Origin: CAZJLN01 sp964540765
GTDB lineage: Bacteria; Chloroflexota; Anaerolineae; Anaerolineales; Anaerolineaceae
Direction of reading: 5' to 3'
Assembly: GCA_964540765.1 (NCBI GenBank)
Contig: CAZINW010000052.1
Span: 1 to 10,713 of the forward strand
DNA: 10,713 nucleotides
Shown piece after piece: positions 1-6,428 of the stretch (positions are counted from its first letter, which is position 1; the number at the start of each line of letters is the position of its first letter). The notes under the pieces were generated by a model, which did not search any database, was not told the DNA's origin, and was given only the letters and a program-made list of their open reading frames with translations. A program made the translations under genes and the position numbers.

Positions 1-515
1 TGCGCAAGGAATAATGCGGTCAGGCTCTTACCATCCCGGATCAGCCCACGATGAGCCATTTCATAGGTTGTTGAGCAAGGGATGCGTTCCACTTCCAGGA
101 ATTCATCCTCGTCTGCATCGAGAGGTGCGTACTTCAGGTCAGTAGCCAGGAAAACTGTCATAAATTCATTGGAATATCCGGCAGTCATGTAGAAGCCCCC
201 GATTTCCTTGAGCGTGGCGGCATTCATGCCGATTTCCTCACGCAATTCGCGCCGTGCAGCCAATTCAGGTTTCTCATCGTCATCCAAAATGCCGGCTGGT
301 AATTCCAATAAAATATCTTCTGCGCCCACACGATACTGACGCACAAAAAAGATCTCCCAGTCAGAATTTACAGCCACGAGGGTGACTGCGTTTGCATGAT
401 CGACCAGGTCATAAGTGCGCCGCCTGCCATCTGGTAATTCGTAATGAACTTGCTCAACGTCAAAGGCGTGTGCCTCCAAAACTTTGTTGCGTCCCAATAC
501 TTTGAAATTTCCCAT
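1..515 (-). CDS. Nudix hydrolase, ADP-ribose pyrophosphatase type (3' end outside window)
   Basis: The reading frame gives 171 residues with no stop before the window edge, so the C-terminus is missing. A perfect Nudix box (G-x5-E-x7-R-E-U-x-E-E-x-G-U) runs from G75 to M97, with E81, R89, E90, E93 and E94 in place; these coordinate the metal and carry out hydrolysis in the family. The preceding ELPAG and the following FYMTAGYSNE segments are typical of ADP-ribose or nucleotide-sugar pyrophosphatases (NudF/YffH-like), which cleave ADP-ribose to AMP and ribose 5-phosphate in the cytoplasm. Start ATG at 513-515 is preceded by GAAAGGTG a few bases upstream. A TATAAT box lies about 28 bases upstream. 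The gene appears monocistronic at its 5' end. Substrate choice within the Nudix superfamily is inferred, not proven. Confidence 0.9.
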   Translation of the reverse strand, partial: MGNFKVLGRNKVLEAHAFDVEQVHYELPDGRRRTYDLVDHANAVTLVAVNSDWEIFFVRQYRVGAEDILLELPAGILDDDEKPELAARRELREEIGMNAATLKEIGGFYMTAGYSNEFMTVFLATDLKYAPLDADEDEFLEVERIPCSTTYEMAHRGLIRDGKSLTALFLA

Positions 516-542
516 TGAACACCTTTCAATCTTATCTCAATA

Positions 543-571
543 ATTATATCCGGCATGAAGTCAACCTTAAA
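543..571 (-). promoter_or_regulatory. Putative sigma-70 promoter of the Nudix gene
   Basis: A perfect TATAAT (548-543 on the minus strand) stands 17 bases from a poor -35 (TTTAAG, 571-566). The predicted start of transcription near 536 would leave a leader of about 20 bases. It directly abuts the terminator of the upstream LysM gene, which fits a new transcription unit beginning here. Confidence 0.45.
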
Positions 572-601
572 TAAAAGAAAGGCAAATAATTGCCCTTCTT
601 T
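568..601 (-). terminator. Rho-independent terminator of the LysM lipoprotein gene
   Basis: A 12-bp stem (574-585 with 590-601, one G-U wobble on the minus-strand RNA) closes a 4-base loop and is followed by a U-rich TTTTATTT run. It lies about 20 bases past the stop codon of the LysM gene. Confidence 0.75.
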
Positions 602-621
602 ACATGCAAGTAAAGTAAAAC

Positions 622-1299
622 CTATGGGATCTGCAATACCTGACGGGCTTCGAGTGTATAGGGCTCGACCAAGCCATTGACTGCAATGATCGATTCTGGG
701 TAGACATCGCCATAAGCACAGGCAATTTTATAGATGGTTTCGCTGGCGCTGACCGTCCAGGTATCTGGATGGGTCAACAATGCCCGATCACCCGAGTAAC
801 TTCCAGTTGTTGGGATTTTAAGGGTCATACCCGCTGAGAGCATGGAGGATGCGCTCAACCCATTGAGAGACAAGAGGTCTGAAGGATCCACATCAAACCG
901 TCGTGCCAGGCAGTAGACAAATTCACCATCATGGATGGTATATGACTCTGGTTTGGTCACAACAGGGGTGGGCGGCAGGGCTGTAGGTGTTTGCACCAAC
1001 GTTGATACTGCCGTGGGTGCGATCGTTCCAGTAACTTCTGTTGTTACAGTTCCGGGTTCCTTGGTTGCGTCTTTAGGCGGTTCGGTCACCGCTGTGGGCT
1101 GTTCATACTTTTTCATAATGGCTTGAGCTGTCATTGTGGCGTTCAAAATCTGTTGGTCAACAGGCAAGGGCGTTTTGATGGCTTCGCCATTGTCAGAAGT
1201 GCTGCTGACAGGTGCTTTTGAAGCCGGGCGTTCACAAGCAGTAACAAGCATCATAAAAGCCAATACAATGATCAAGAGTGACAATATTTTTCTTGGCAT
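622..1299 (-). CDS. LysM-domain lipoprotein with two LysM repeats
   Basis: 225 residues. The N-terminus has two basic residues, a hydrophobic stretch and a lipobox ending LVTAC, so the mature protein should be lipid-anchored at Cys22 outside the membrane. Residues about 23-115 are a low-complexity Ser/Thr/Pro/Val linker. Two LysM repeats follow, about 119-163 (YTIHDGE...LKIP) and 180-225 (WTVSASE...VLQIP); LysM repeats bind N-acetylglucosamine-containing glycans such as peptidoglycan. The open frame begins at 1320, but I chose ATG 1297-1299 because AAGGAGA sits 7 bases before it and it starts the signal peptide cleanly. Each LysM carries one cysteine (Cys130, Cys194). No catalytic domain is present, so a wall-binding or scaffolding role is inferred. 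It has its own terminator. Confidence 0.85.
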   Translation of the reverse strand: MPRKILSLLIIVLAFMMLVTACERPASKAPVSSTSDNGEAIKTPLPVDQQILNATMTAQAIMKKYEQPTAVTEPPKDATKEPGTVTTEVTGTIAPTAVSTLVQTPTALPPTPVVTKPESYTIHDGEFVYCLARRFDVDPSDLLSLNGLSASSMLSAGMTLKIPTTGSYSGDRALLTHPDTWTVSASETIYKIACAYGDVYPESIIAVNGLVEPYTLEARQVLQIP

Positions 1300-1348
1300 A
1301 TTCTTCTCCTTAACAAACAATCCATGACATAAATAAGTATCATGTATA

Positions 1349-1377
1349 ATTATACAGCAAAATCAGGCTAAAAAAGT
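1349..1377 (-). promoter_or_regulatory. Putative promoter of the LysM lipoprotein gene
   Basis: A perfect TATAAT (1354-1349, minus strand) lies about 50 bases upstream of the chosen start. No good -35 is seen: ACTTTT at 17 bases spacing is the best. The flanking AT-rich DNA could compensate. The -10 is preceded by TG, but without the usual one-base gap of an extended -10. Confidence 0.4.
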
Positions 1378-1400
1378 AAGATGGATTTTTTAAAACCAAC

Positions 1401-1426
1401 GCCAGCCTCCATTTGTGAAGGCTGGC
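1401..1426 (-). terminator. GC-rich inverted repeat, possible second terminator
   Basis: An 8-bp perfect stem (GCCAGCCT / AGGCTGGC) with a 10-base loop. On the minus strand it is followed by GTTGGTTTT, a weak U-tract. It lies about 80 bases past the stop of the 66-residue gene and upstream of the LysM promoter, so it may back up the hairpin at 1475-1502. A regulatory hairpin is an alternative. Confidence 0.4.
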
Positions 1427-1474
1427 ACATAAAACAGGACCCTTTTGTGATTTTATAAAACTACTTAAATTAAT

Positions 1475-1502
1475 AGAGAGATTTTTCTTAAAAAGTCTCT
1501 CT
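1475..1502 (-). terminator. Probable terminator hairpin of the 66-residue gene
   Basis: The arms AGAGAGA (1475-1481) and TCTCTCT (1496-1502) extend through one mismatch into a T5/A5 stem, about 11 bp in all, starting 5 bases past the stop codon. The tract after it is AU-rich rather than a clean U-run. Confidence 0.5.
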
Positions 1503-1506
1503 TGTT

Positions 1507-1707
1507 CTAAGCAATTTTCTTCAATACTGGCAAACCAGATGCCATTTCGATAACTTTTTTACCAGCCGGAACTGCTGCAACAGCGAATTCAGGTTTTTCT
1601 TCACTGGCAAAAAAGAACAGCTCGGTGTCTTTTCCGCTTGCACGTTTAATTTTCTTGCTATGTAAGAAATACTTTTTACCTTTTGAGTTTGTAAATGTGT
1701 ATGCCAT
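1507..1707 (-). CDS. Small conserved-looking protein of unknown function
   Basis: 66 residues, basic (many Lys) and soluble, with no signal peptide or membrane segment. It opens MAYTFTNSKGKKYFLHS, has a central aromatic strand (ELFFFASEEKPE) and ends PAGKKVIEMASGLPVLKKI. The pattern T-N-x-K-G-x-x-Y-F-L-H near the start and P-A-G-x-x-V-x-E...G-L-P-V-L-K-K at the end matches, from memory, a widespread family of 60-70 residue hypothetical proteins; I know of no assigned function. The start is well supported by AAGGAGGAT 5 bases upstream and a near-consensus promoter behind it, so it is probably well expressed. It stands alone between two hairpins and the divergent HtrA gene. Confidence 0.8.
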   Translation of the reverse strand: MAYTFTNSKGKKYFLHSKKIKRASGKDTELFFFASEEKPEFAVAAVPAGKKVIEMASGLPVLKKIA

Positions 1708-1747
1708 CAGATCCTCCTTTCAAATTATCACATAAAGAGCTGATTTC

Positions 1748-1775
1748 AGTATAAATGATTTCTCACAGTTGTCAA
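1748..1775 (-). promoter_or_regulatory. Strong sigma-70 promoter of the 66-residue gene
   Basis: Consensus TTGACA (1775-1770, minus strand), a 16-base spacer and TATACT (1753-1748). The predicted transcription start near 1741 gives a leader of about 33 bases containing the AAGGAGG ribosome-binding site. This is the best promoter in the window. Confidence 0.75.
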
Positions 1776-2072
1776 TTGCTTAATTTTCTCATGATCAGGT
1801 TCGTTTGAATGCAAAAGAAATGTAAAACTCTGATTTTTCATCCATCAAGGCACCTTGACTGAGCCAGGTTTGTCTGAAATCCATTAGAAGTTTATATAAC
1901 ATGTGCTTTTCAACTTGACGAAGTGGCAGATGATTGCATACAATTAATAGAGCATGTATATTTTGTAAACCCCGAAGTGGGATCATGAAATCCATCGTGT
2001 GTCTTTTATGCTGATATTTGAAGAGAGTATCAATCGACAGTAAGAAGATGCAGAACAAGAACAGGAAAAATT
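1776..2072. other. Divergent intergenic region, no gene seen
   Basis: About 300 bases between the divergent 66-residue gene and the HtrA gene. It holds the start of the minus-strand promoter and a candidate plus-strand promoter at 1915-1944. The one long minus-strand frame across it begins at TTG without a ribosome-binding site and I do not accept it as a gene. Confidence 0.6.
1915..1944 (+). promoter_or_regulatory. Putative sigma-70 promoter of the HtrA-baeRF unit
   Basis: TTGACG (1915-1920), an 18-base spacer and TACAAT (1939-1944). The leader to the HtrA start would be about 120 bases, long enough for regulation, although I see no clear riboswitch or strong hairpin in it. Confidence 0.5.
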
Positions 2073-3254
2073 ATGATCAAGAAAAAGAAAACGCTCATTA
2101 TCGCAATTTTATTAATAACCATCTCCCTGGTAACAGCTGCATGCCAGCTCTCATCCAGGCTGCAAGAATCATCCAATCCTATTGAAAAGTCGCCAACTAC
2201 GCCGCCCGCGGTTGATGTTGTTCCACCCACCACACCCGATATCAAAATACCAAACGTGGTGGATCAAGAGGATACACTGGTCAGCCTGTATCAACAGATC
2301 AGTCCCGGCGTCGTATCCGTCCAGGTCATCAATGATTCAGGGTCAGCTCAAGGCTCAGGGTTTGTGGTAGATAAAGAGGGTCATATCGTGACAAATTACC
2401 ATGTTGTTGAAAACAGCGAGTCAATCGAGGTTGATTTTTCTTCCGGGTTAAAAGTTTACGGCGAAGTGATTGGTACTGACCCGGACTCTGACCTGGCTGT
2501 CATCCGAGTAGACGTACCCGCTGAAGAACTGGTACCGCTGGCTCTGGGTGATTCTGACCAGGCGCTCGTTGGGAAAACGGTCGTAGCGATTGGCAACCCC
2601 TATGGTTTGAGCGGAACCATGACTGTCGGGATCGTCTCTGCGCGCGGTCGTGTTCTGGATTCCATGCGGCAGACTTCGGATGGCATTTATTTCACCGCTG
2701 GTGATTTGATCCAGACCGATACCTCCATCAATCCAGGTAATTCAGGTGGCCCATTGATCAATCTTAATGGGGAGGTCATCGGGGTTAACCGTGCCATTCA
2801 GACTTCAGGAACAACACTCTCAGGGGAAGCTGTCAACACCGGTATTGGCTTTGCAGTCTCATCCAACATTGTGCGACGGGTTTTGCCTTCATTAATTTCG
2901 CAAGGCTCATACGATTATCCATACCTGGGTCTATCCAGTTTGAACAGCCTAAACTTGAGCTTACAGGAGGTATTAGGACTACCCCAAGCCAATGGTGCCT
3001 ATATTAGCGGTGTTGTTGCAGGAGGTCCGGCAGAACAAGCTGGTTTGGTGGCTGGCTCCAGACCCACAGAAATATCTGACTTATATGCCGGCGGGGATTT
3101 GATCATCGCTGTAGATGGCAAACCCGTCAACGAGTTCAGTGATCTGTTGAGTTATATGCTCATCAACAAAGCCCCGGGAGATCAAATTGAATTTACCATC
3201 CTTCGTGATGGAGAGGAGATGAAAATTACCGTCACACTCGGTAAGCGTTCCTGA
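2073..3254 (+). CDS. HtrA/DegP-type serine protease lipoprotein with one PDZ domain
   Basis: 393 residues. A basic start (MIKKKK), a hydrophobic segment and LVTAAC predict a lipoprotein anchored at Cys24. A Ser/Pro/Thr linker (about 25-65) leads into a trypsin-like domain (about 68-275) with the full triad: His110 in TNYHVVEN, Asp140 in DPDSDLAVI, and Ser224 in NPGNSGGPL. A single C-terminal PDZ domain (about 280-390) contains the ligand-binding loop region YLGLSSL and the GGDLIIAVDGKPV strand, with a short insert (SRPTEISDLYA) that I also associate with HtrA proteins of this phylum. HtrA proteases degrade misfolded extracytoplasmic proteins. AGGA lies 8 bases before the ATG. The baeRF gene follows 36 bases downstream with no terminator between, suggesting co-transcription. 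Only one PDZ domain, as in DegS or bacterial HtrA-like proteins, rather than two as in DegP. Confidence 0.93.
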   Translation: MIKKKKTLIIAILLITISLVTAACQLSSRLQESSNPIEKSPTTPPAVDVVPPTTPDIKIPNVVDQEDTLVSLYQQISPGVVSVQVINDSGSAQGSGFVVDKEGHIVTNYHVVENSESIEVDFSSGLKVYGEVIGTDPDSDLAVIRVDVPAEELVPLALGDSDQALVGKTVVAIGNPYGLSGTMTVGIVSARGRVLDSMRQTSDGIYFTAGDLIQTDTSINPGNSGGPLINLNGEVIGVNRAIQTSGTTLSGEAVNTGIGFAVSSNIVRRVLPSLISQGSYDYPYLGLSSLNSLNLSLQEVLGLPQANGAYISGVVAGGPAEQAGLVAGSRPTEISDLYAGGDLIIAVDGKPVNEFSDLLSYMLINKAPGDQIEFTILRDGEEMKITVTLGKRS

Positions 3255-3290
3255 ATTAAACGATCATTATCAGCGTCAAAGGAGGCCAGC

Positions 3291-4388
3291 ATGTTTACAG
3301 AAAATGACTTGGAGGAATTACTGTCCTATCGACCCGAACTTCCCATGGTCAGTCTCTATATCAATATATATCCTTATGGACCACATAGTGATAATACACG
3401 CTTACAACTCAATCATTTACTTAAAGGAGTGGATCTCACAAAAGATGGTGAGATCATTCAAGAATATGTCAGCATGGAATATGATGGCAAGAGCCGCAGC
3501 CTGGCTCTATTTTCCTGCGCAGAGAAAGATTATTTTAAGACATACTCCTTGGGTATACCCGTTCTTGATCAAGCCAAAATCATGGATTGCCCGTTTTTGT
3601 CACCCTTGGTTGGCTTATTGGAAATGTATGCCCGCTGGGGTATTATCCTTGTAGATCGTCAGGGTGCGCGCCTTTTTTCCTTTCATATGGGCGAATTGGA
3701 GGAAATTGAAGGGTTTTATGGAGAAGCTGTCAAGCAAGTGAAACGCGGTGGTGGAGCGTCATTCCATGGGCGCATGGGCGGTTCCAGCGCCAGTGCCAAC
3801 ATTGAAAACATTATTGACCGAAACCTGATTGACATTTCTGACCATGTTTCCAATTTCATTCTGACAAAGCATATCAGAAGGATTTTGATCGGGGGATCAG
3901 ATGAAAATATTGCTCTGATCAAATCCAATCTGCAAAAATCCTGGCAGTCTCTGGTGGCAGCCACATTCCCAATGAGTATGGCTGCTGACCATGGTGAGAT
4001 CAGTGCACAGGCACAGAATCTGATCAAGAAGACCACCGCTGAGATCCACAGCAGCCTGGTTGATCAGGCAATTACCCTGGCAGCCAAAGGGGAGAGGGGA
4101 GTGATTGGGGTGAACGATACTTTAAATGCCATCCATTCAGGTCAGGTTCAGACATTGCTTGTGTACCAGGGGTATTCCGAGACTGGGTTTCAATGCCAGG
4201 GGTGCGGTTTTATGACCACGCAGGATCTGGAAGTATGTCCTTTCTGTGGTGGACAATTCCAGAAAATAATTGACGCAGTCGAATATTCGATTCATGAAGC
4301 AAAGCAGAAGGGTGCAGCGGTCCATCTTGTTTCAGATAATGATGCATTGCTTGAAGCGGGTGGAATTGCAGCGATCATGCGATATTGA
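3291..4388 (+). CDS. Bacterial eRF1-like protein (baeRF) with zinc ribbon
   Basis: 365 residues, no signal peptide, so cytoplasmic. The N-terminal part (about 1-105) carries the LYIN strand expected of domain 1. The middle (about 115-240) matches an eRF1 domain 2: a GIILVDRQGARLFSF strand pair, a basic glycine-rich loop KRGGGASFHGRMGG (151-164) and long helices. The C-terminal part (about 255-365) resembles eRF1 domain 3, an L7Ae-like fold, with an inserted zinc ribbon (Cys302, Cys305, Cys316, Cys319) and a closing segment VHLVSDNDALLEAGGIAAIMRY-like with E356. Archaeal aRF1 carries a similar Cys4 insert. The loop where eRF1 has its catalytic GGQ lacks it, so classical peptide release is unlikely. 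Burroughs and Aravind proposed ribosome rescue, hibernation or conflict roles for such bacterial eRF1 relatives. AAAGGAGG precedes the ATG. The strong terminator closes the unit. Confidence 0.8.
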   Translation: MFTENDLEELLSYRPELPMVSLYINIYPYGPHSDNTRLQLNHLLKGVDLTKDGEIIQEYVSMEYDGKSRSLALFSCAEKDYFKTYSLGIPVLDQAKIMDCPFLSPLVGLLEMYARWGIILVDRQGARLFSFHMGELEEIEGFYGEAVKQVKRGGGASFHGRMGGSSASANIENIIDRNLIDISDHVSNFILTKHIRRILIGGSDENIALIKSNLQKSWQSLVAATFPMSMAADHGEISAQAQNLIKKTTAEIHSSLVDQAITLAAKGERGVIGVNDTLNAIHSGQVQTLLVYQGYSETGFQCQGCGFMTTQDLEVCPFCGGQFQKIIDAVEYSIHEAKQKGAAVHLVSDNDALLEAGGIAAIMRY

Positions 4389-4413
4389 TTTGTAAAGTAC
4401 GCTGTTAGAACAT

Positions 4414-4450
4414 AAATCGAGATCGATCTGAAGATCGATCTCGATTTTTT
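4414..4450 (+). terminator. Strong rho-independent terminator after the baeRF gene
   Basis: A 15-bp perfect stem (4414-4428 with 4433-4447) around a TGAA tetraloop, running into T6 (4445-4450). It lies 25 bases past the stop. It may also stop minus-strand transcripts from the convergent MacAB operon, although the U-tract on that strand is short. Confidence 0.93.
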
Positions 4451-4500
4451 AAACCGTGACTTGGTATGTCAGAATATAATCATAAAATGGAATGGTCATC

Positions 4501-5733
4501 TTATTCATACCTTAAAGCTTCAACAGGTTCCAACTTTGCAGCTCTGCTGGCTGGATAATATCCAAAGAAAATCCCGACAGCAGCTGAAAAAAGTGTAGCC
4601 AGGAGGATCGAATCCAAGCCAACTTTTGGTTCCAATAATGTACCTGAGCGGGCAGCAATCAATCCTACGACCAGTGACAGAGCCCAACCCAAGATGATCC
4701 CAATGATCCCTCCAATGAGACTAAGTATGGCTGACTCCGTTAAAAACTGAAAAAGAATATCAAAGCGCCTTGCACCCAATGCTTTTCTCAATCCAATTTC
4801 ACGGGTGCGCTCTGTTACTGAAACAAGCATGATATTCATGATCCCAATTCCCCCGACCAATAATGAAATGCCACCGATGCCTCCAAGTAGAATTGTCAGC
4901 ACACTTGTGATCGATTGGGCGATTGAGAGAAAGTCCTCCTGGTTGGTGATCGTGAAATCATTGGGCTGTCTATCATTCAGTCGGTGGGTGTCCCTCAGGA
5001 TCTCACTTGCTTCCCGAATGGCAGAATTCACACTTTCACTATCCTTTGCCTGGATGATGATTATGTTAACCTGGTTGGAGATATCGCTACGTTCGATCCG
5101 CATTTGCGCGGTTGAAATAGGTACATAGACATTCATGTCCGGATTGTTGAACTGACTCCCACCCTTGGCTTCGGTAACACCGATGATCCTGTAAGGGTAC
5201 CCATTGATCCGCACAGTCATGCCAATTACACTTGCCGATTTTCCAAAAAGCTCTTGTGCCATATCGGGACCGACAACTGCCACAGCAGAGCGTCCATCAA
5301 TTTGCGTACTGGTGATAAAGGAACCTTCTGCCAGCAAGACATTCTGAACGGTGGCATATGCAGGACTCACCCCGATGACACTGGCGTTAAGGCTTTTTCC
5401 GCTGTAACTCAGTTCTGCTGTACTATTCACAACAGGAGAAACATAAGCAATACTCGGCGCACGGTTGCGATTGGTCAGCGCATTCGCATCAGGTAAGGTT
5501 AATGCCTTCGGATTTTTTACCTCATCAGTTATGTTTCCCCGCATGATATAAGCGATATTTGTACCGATGCTTTCAATTTGACCGGTGATGGCACTTTCTG
5601 CTCCCTGCCCTATTGACAGCAGCGCAATCACGGAACCGACCCCGATCATGATACCCAGGATGGTTAAGAATGCCCTTGTTTTATTGGCATTGATGCTGAT
5701 GAACGCTTCTTTAATAGCCTGGATGATCCTCAT
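4501..5733 (-). CDS. MacB-type ABC transporter permease (FtsX family)
   Basis: 410 residues. An N-terminal membrane segment (about 20-42, AFLTILGIMIGVGSVIALLS) is followed by a large extracytoplasmic MacB_PCD domain (about 45-270) and a C-terminal FtsX domain with three further membrane segments (about 278-303, 330-358, 373-397). The cytoplasmic coupling motif SVTERTREIGLRKALGAR (305-322) and the terminal YYPASRAAKLEPVEALRYE are hallmark features. In this mechanotransmission class, four helices drive movements of the external domain to expel substrates such as peptides, macrolides or lipids. Unlike E. coli MacB the ATPase is a separate polypeptide. ATGA overlap with the ATPase gene (4 bases) and GAGGGG upstream support translational coupling. 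Substrate is unknown. Confidence 0.93.
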   Translation of the reverse strand: MRIIQAIKEAFISINANKTRAFLTILGIMIGVGSVIALLSIGQGAESAITGQIESIGTNIAYIMRGNITDEVKNPKALTLPDANALTNRNRAPSIAYVSPVVNSTAELSYSGKSLNASVIGVSPAYATVQNVLLAEGSFITSTQIDGRSAVAVVGPDMAQELFGKSASVIGMTVRINGYPYRIIGVTEAKGGSQFNNPDMNVYVPISTAQMRIERSDISNQVNIIIIQAKDSESVNSAIREASEILRDTHRLNDRQPNDFTITNQEDFLSIAQSITSVLTILLGGIGGISLLVGGIGIMNIMLVSVTERTREIGLRKALGARRFDILFQFLTESAILSLIGGIIGIILGWALSLVVGLIAARSGTLLEPKVGLDSILLATLFSAAVGIFFGYYPASRAAKLEPVEALRYE

Positions 5734-6428
5734 GCAACCATCCCCTCATTTACGATCAATCCATCCAGAAGATGCATAATGCGTTGAGCATGGTTTGCGA
5801 CATTGGGATCATGCGTAACGATCACCAAGGTGGTTCCGTATTGCTCATTGAGAGATAACAACAGCGACATGATCTCTTTTCCTGACGTGGTATCCAGGTT
5901 ACCCGTCGGTTCATCAGCCAGAATGATCGCAGGCTGATTGACAATTGCCCTTGCAATGGCGACGCGCTGCTGCTGCCCGCCTGACAGTTCATTGGGTTTA
6001 TGGTTCATCCTGTCTGCCAGTCCGACATCCTCGAGGGCTTTTTTGGCTTTTTCCCTGTGGTTGCTGTTGCTTCCTGCATAACGCAGCGGCAGTTCGACAT
6101 TTTCAATAGCGGTAGCCCTGGGGAGAAGATTGTACTTTTGGAATACAAAACCAATCTTGTGGTTGCGTACAACTGCCAGGTCATCATCACGCAGATCTGA
6201 GACCAATTCATCGTCCAGATAATATTCGCCACTGGTAGGCGAATCGAGACATCCGATCATATTCATCAGGGTTGATTTGCCAGAACCAGAAGGTCCCATA
6301 ATGGCAACAACCTCACCTTCTTTGATCTCGAAGCTGACACCACGCAGCGCATGCACATCGATTTCCCCAATATGATAAACCTTGGTTAGATCCAGGGCAC
6401 GGATGACAGAAGCCGAGTCAATCACCAT
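5730..6428 (-). CDS. ABC transporter ATP-binding protein, MacB/LolD family
   Basis: 232 residues, the usual size for a stand-alone MacB/LolD/FtsE-type ATPase. Visible motifs: Walker A GPSGSGKST (45-53), Q-loop Gln97, signature LSGGQQQRVAIARA (148-161), Walker B IILADEP with Asp172 and Glu173, D-loop region GNLD (176-179) and H-loop His206 in VTHD. The segment ALRGVSFEIKEGEVVAIMG is typical of the family. It hydrolyses ATP on the inner face of the membrane to power the permease encoded next. The start codon directly follows the stop of the membrane fusion gene with no gap, and its ribosome-binding site GGAGACAGG lies inside the end of that gene, so the two are translationally coupled. Confidence 0.95.
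   Translation of the reverse strand: MVIDSASVIRALDLTKVYHIGEIDVHALRGVSFEIKEGEVVAIMGPSGSGKSTLMNMIGCLDSPTSGEYYLDDELVSDLRDDDLAVVRNHKIGFVFQKYNLLPRATAIENVELPLRYAGSNSNHREKAKKALEDVGLADRMNHKPNELSGGQQQRVAIARAIVNQPAIILADEPTGNLDTTSGKEIMSLLLSLNEQYGTTLVIVTHDPNVANHAQRIMHLLDGLIVNEGMVA

Noticed and set aside
1795..2058. 87-residue minus-strand frame in the divergent intergenic region
   Set aside because: It starts at TTG, has no ribosome-binding site, overlaps a good plus-strand promoter candidate and shows no recognisable motif.
4240..4260. A literal GGQ tripeptide (residues 320-322) in the eRF1-like protein
   Set aside because: It directly follows the last zinc-ribbon cysteine in domain 3, not the domain 2 loop where catalytic GGQ lies, so it is most likely chance.
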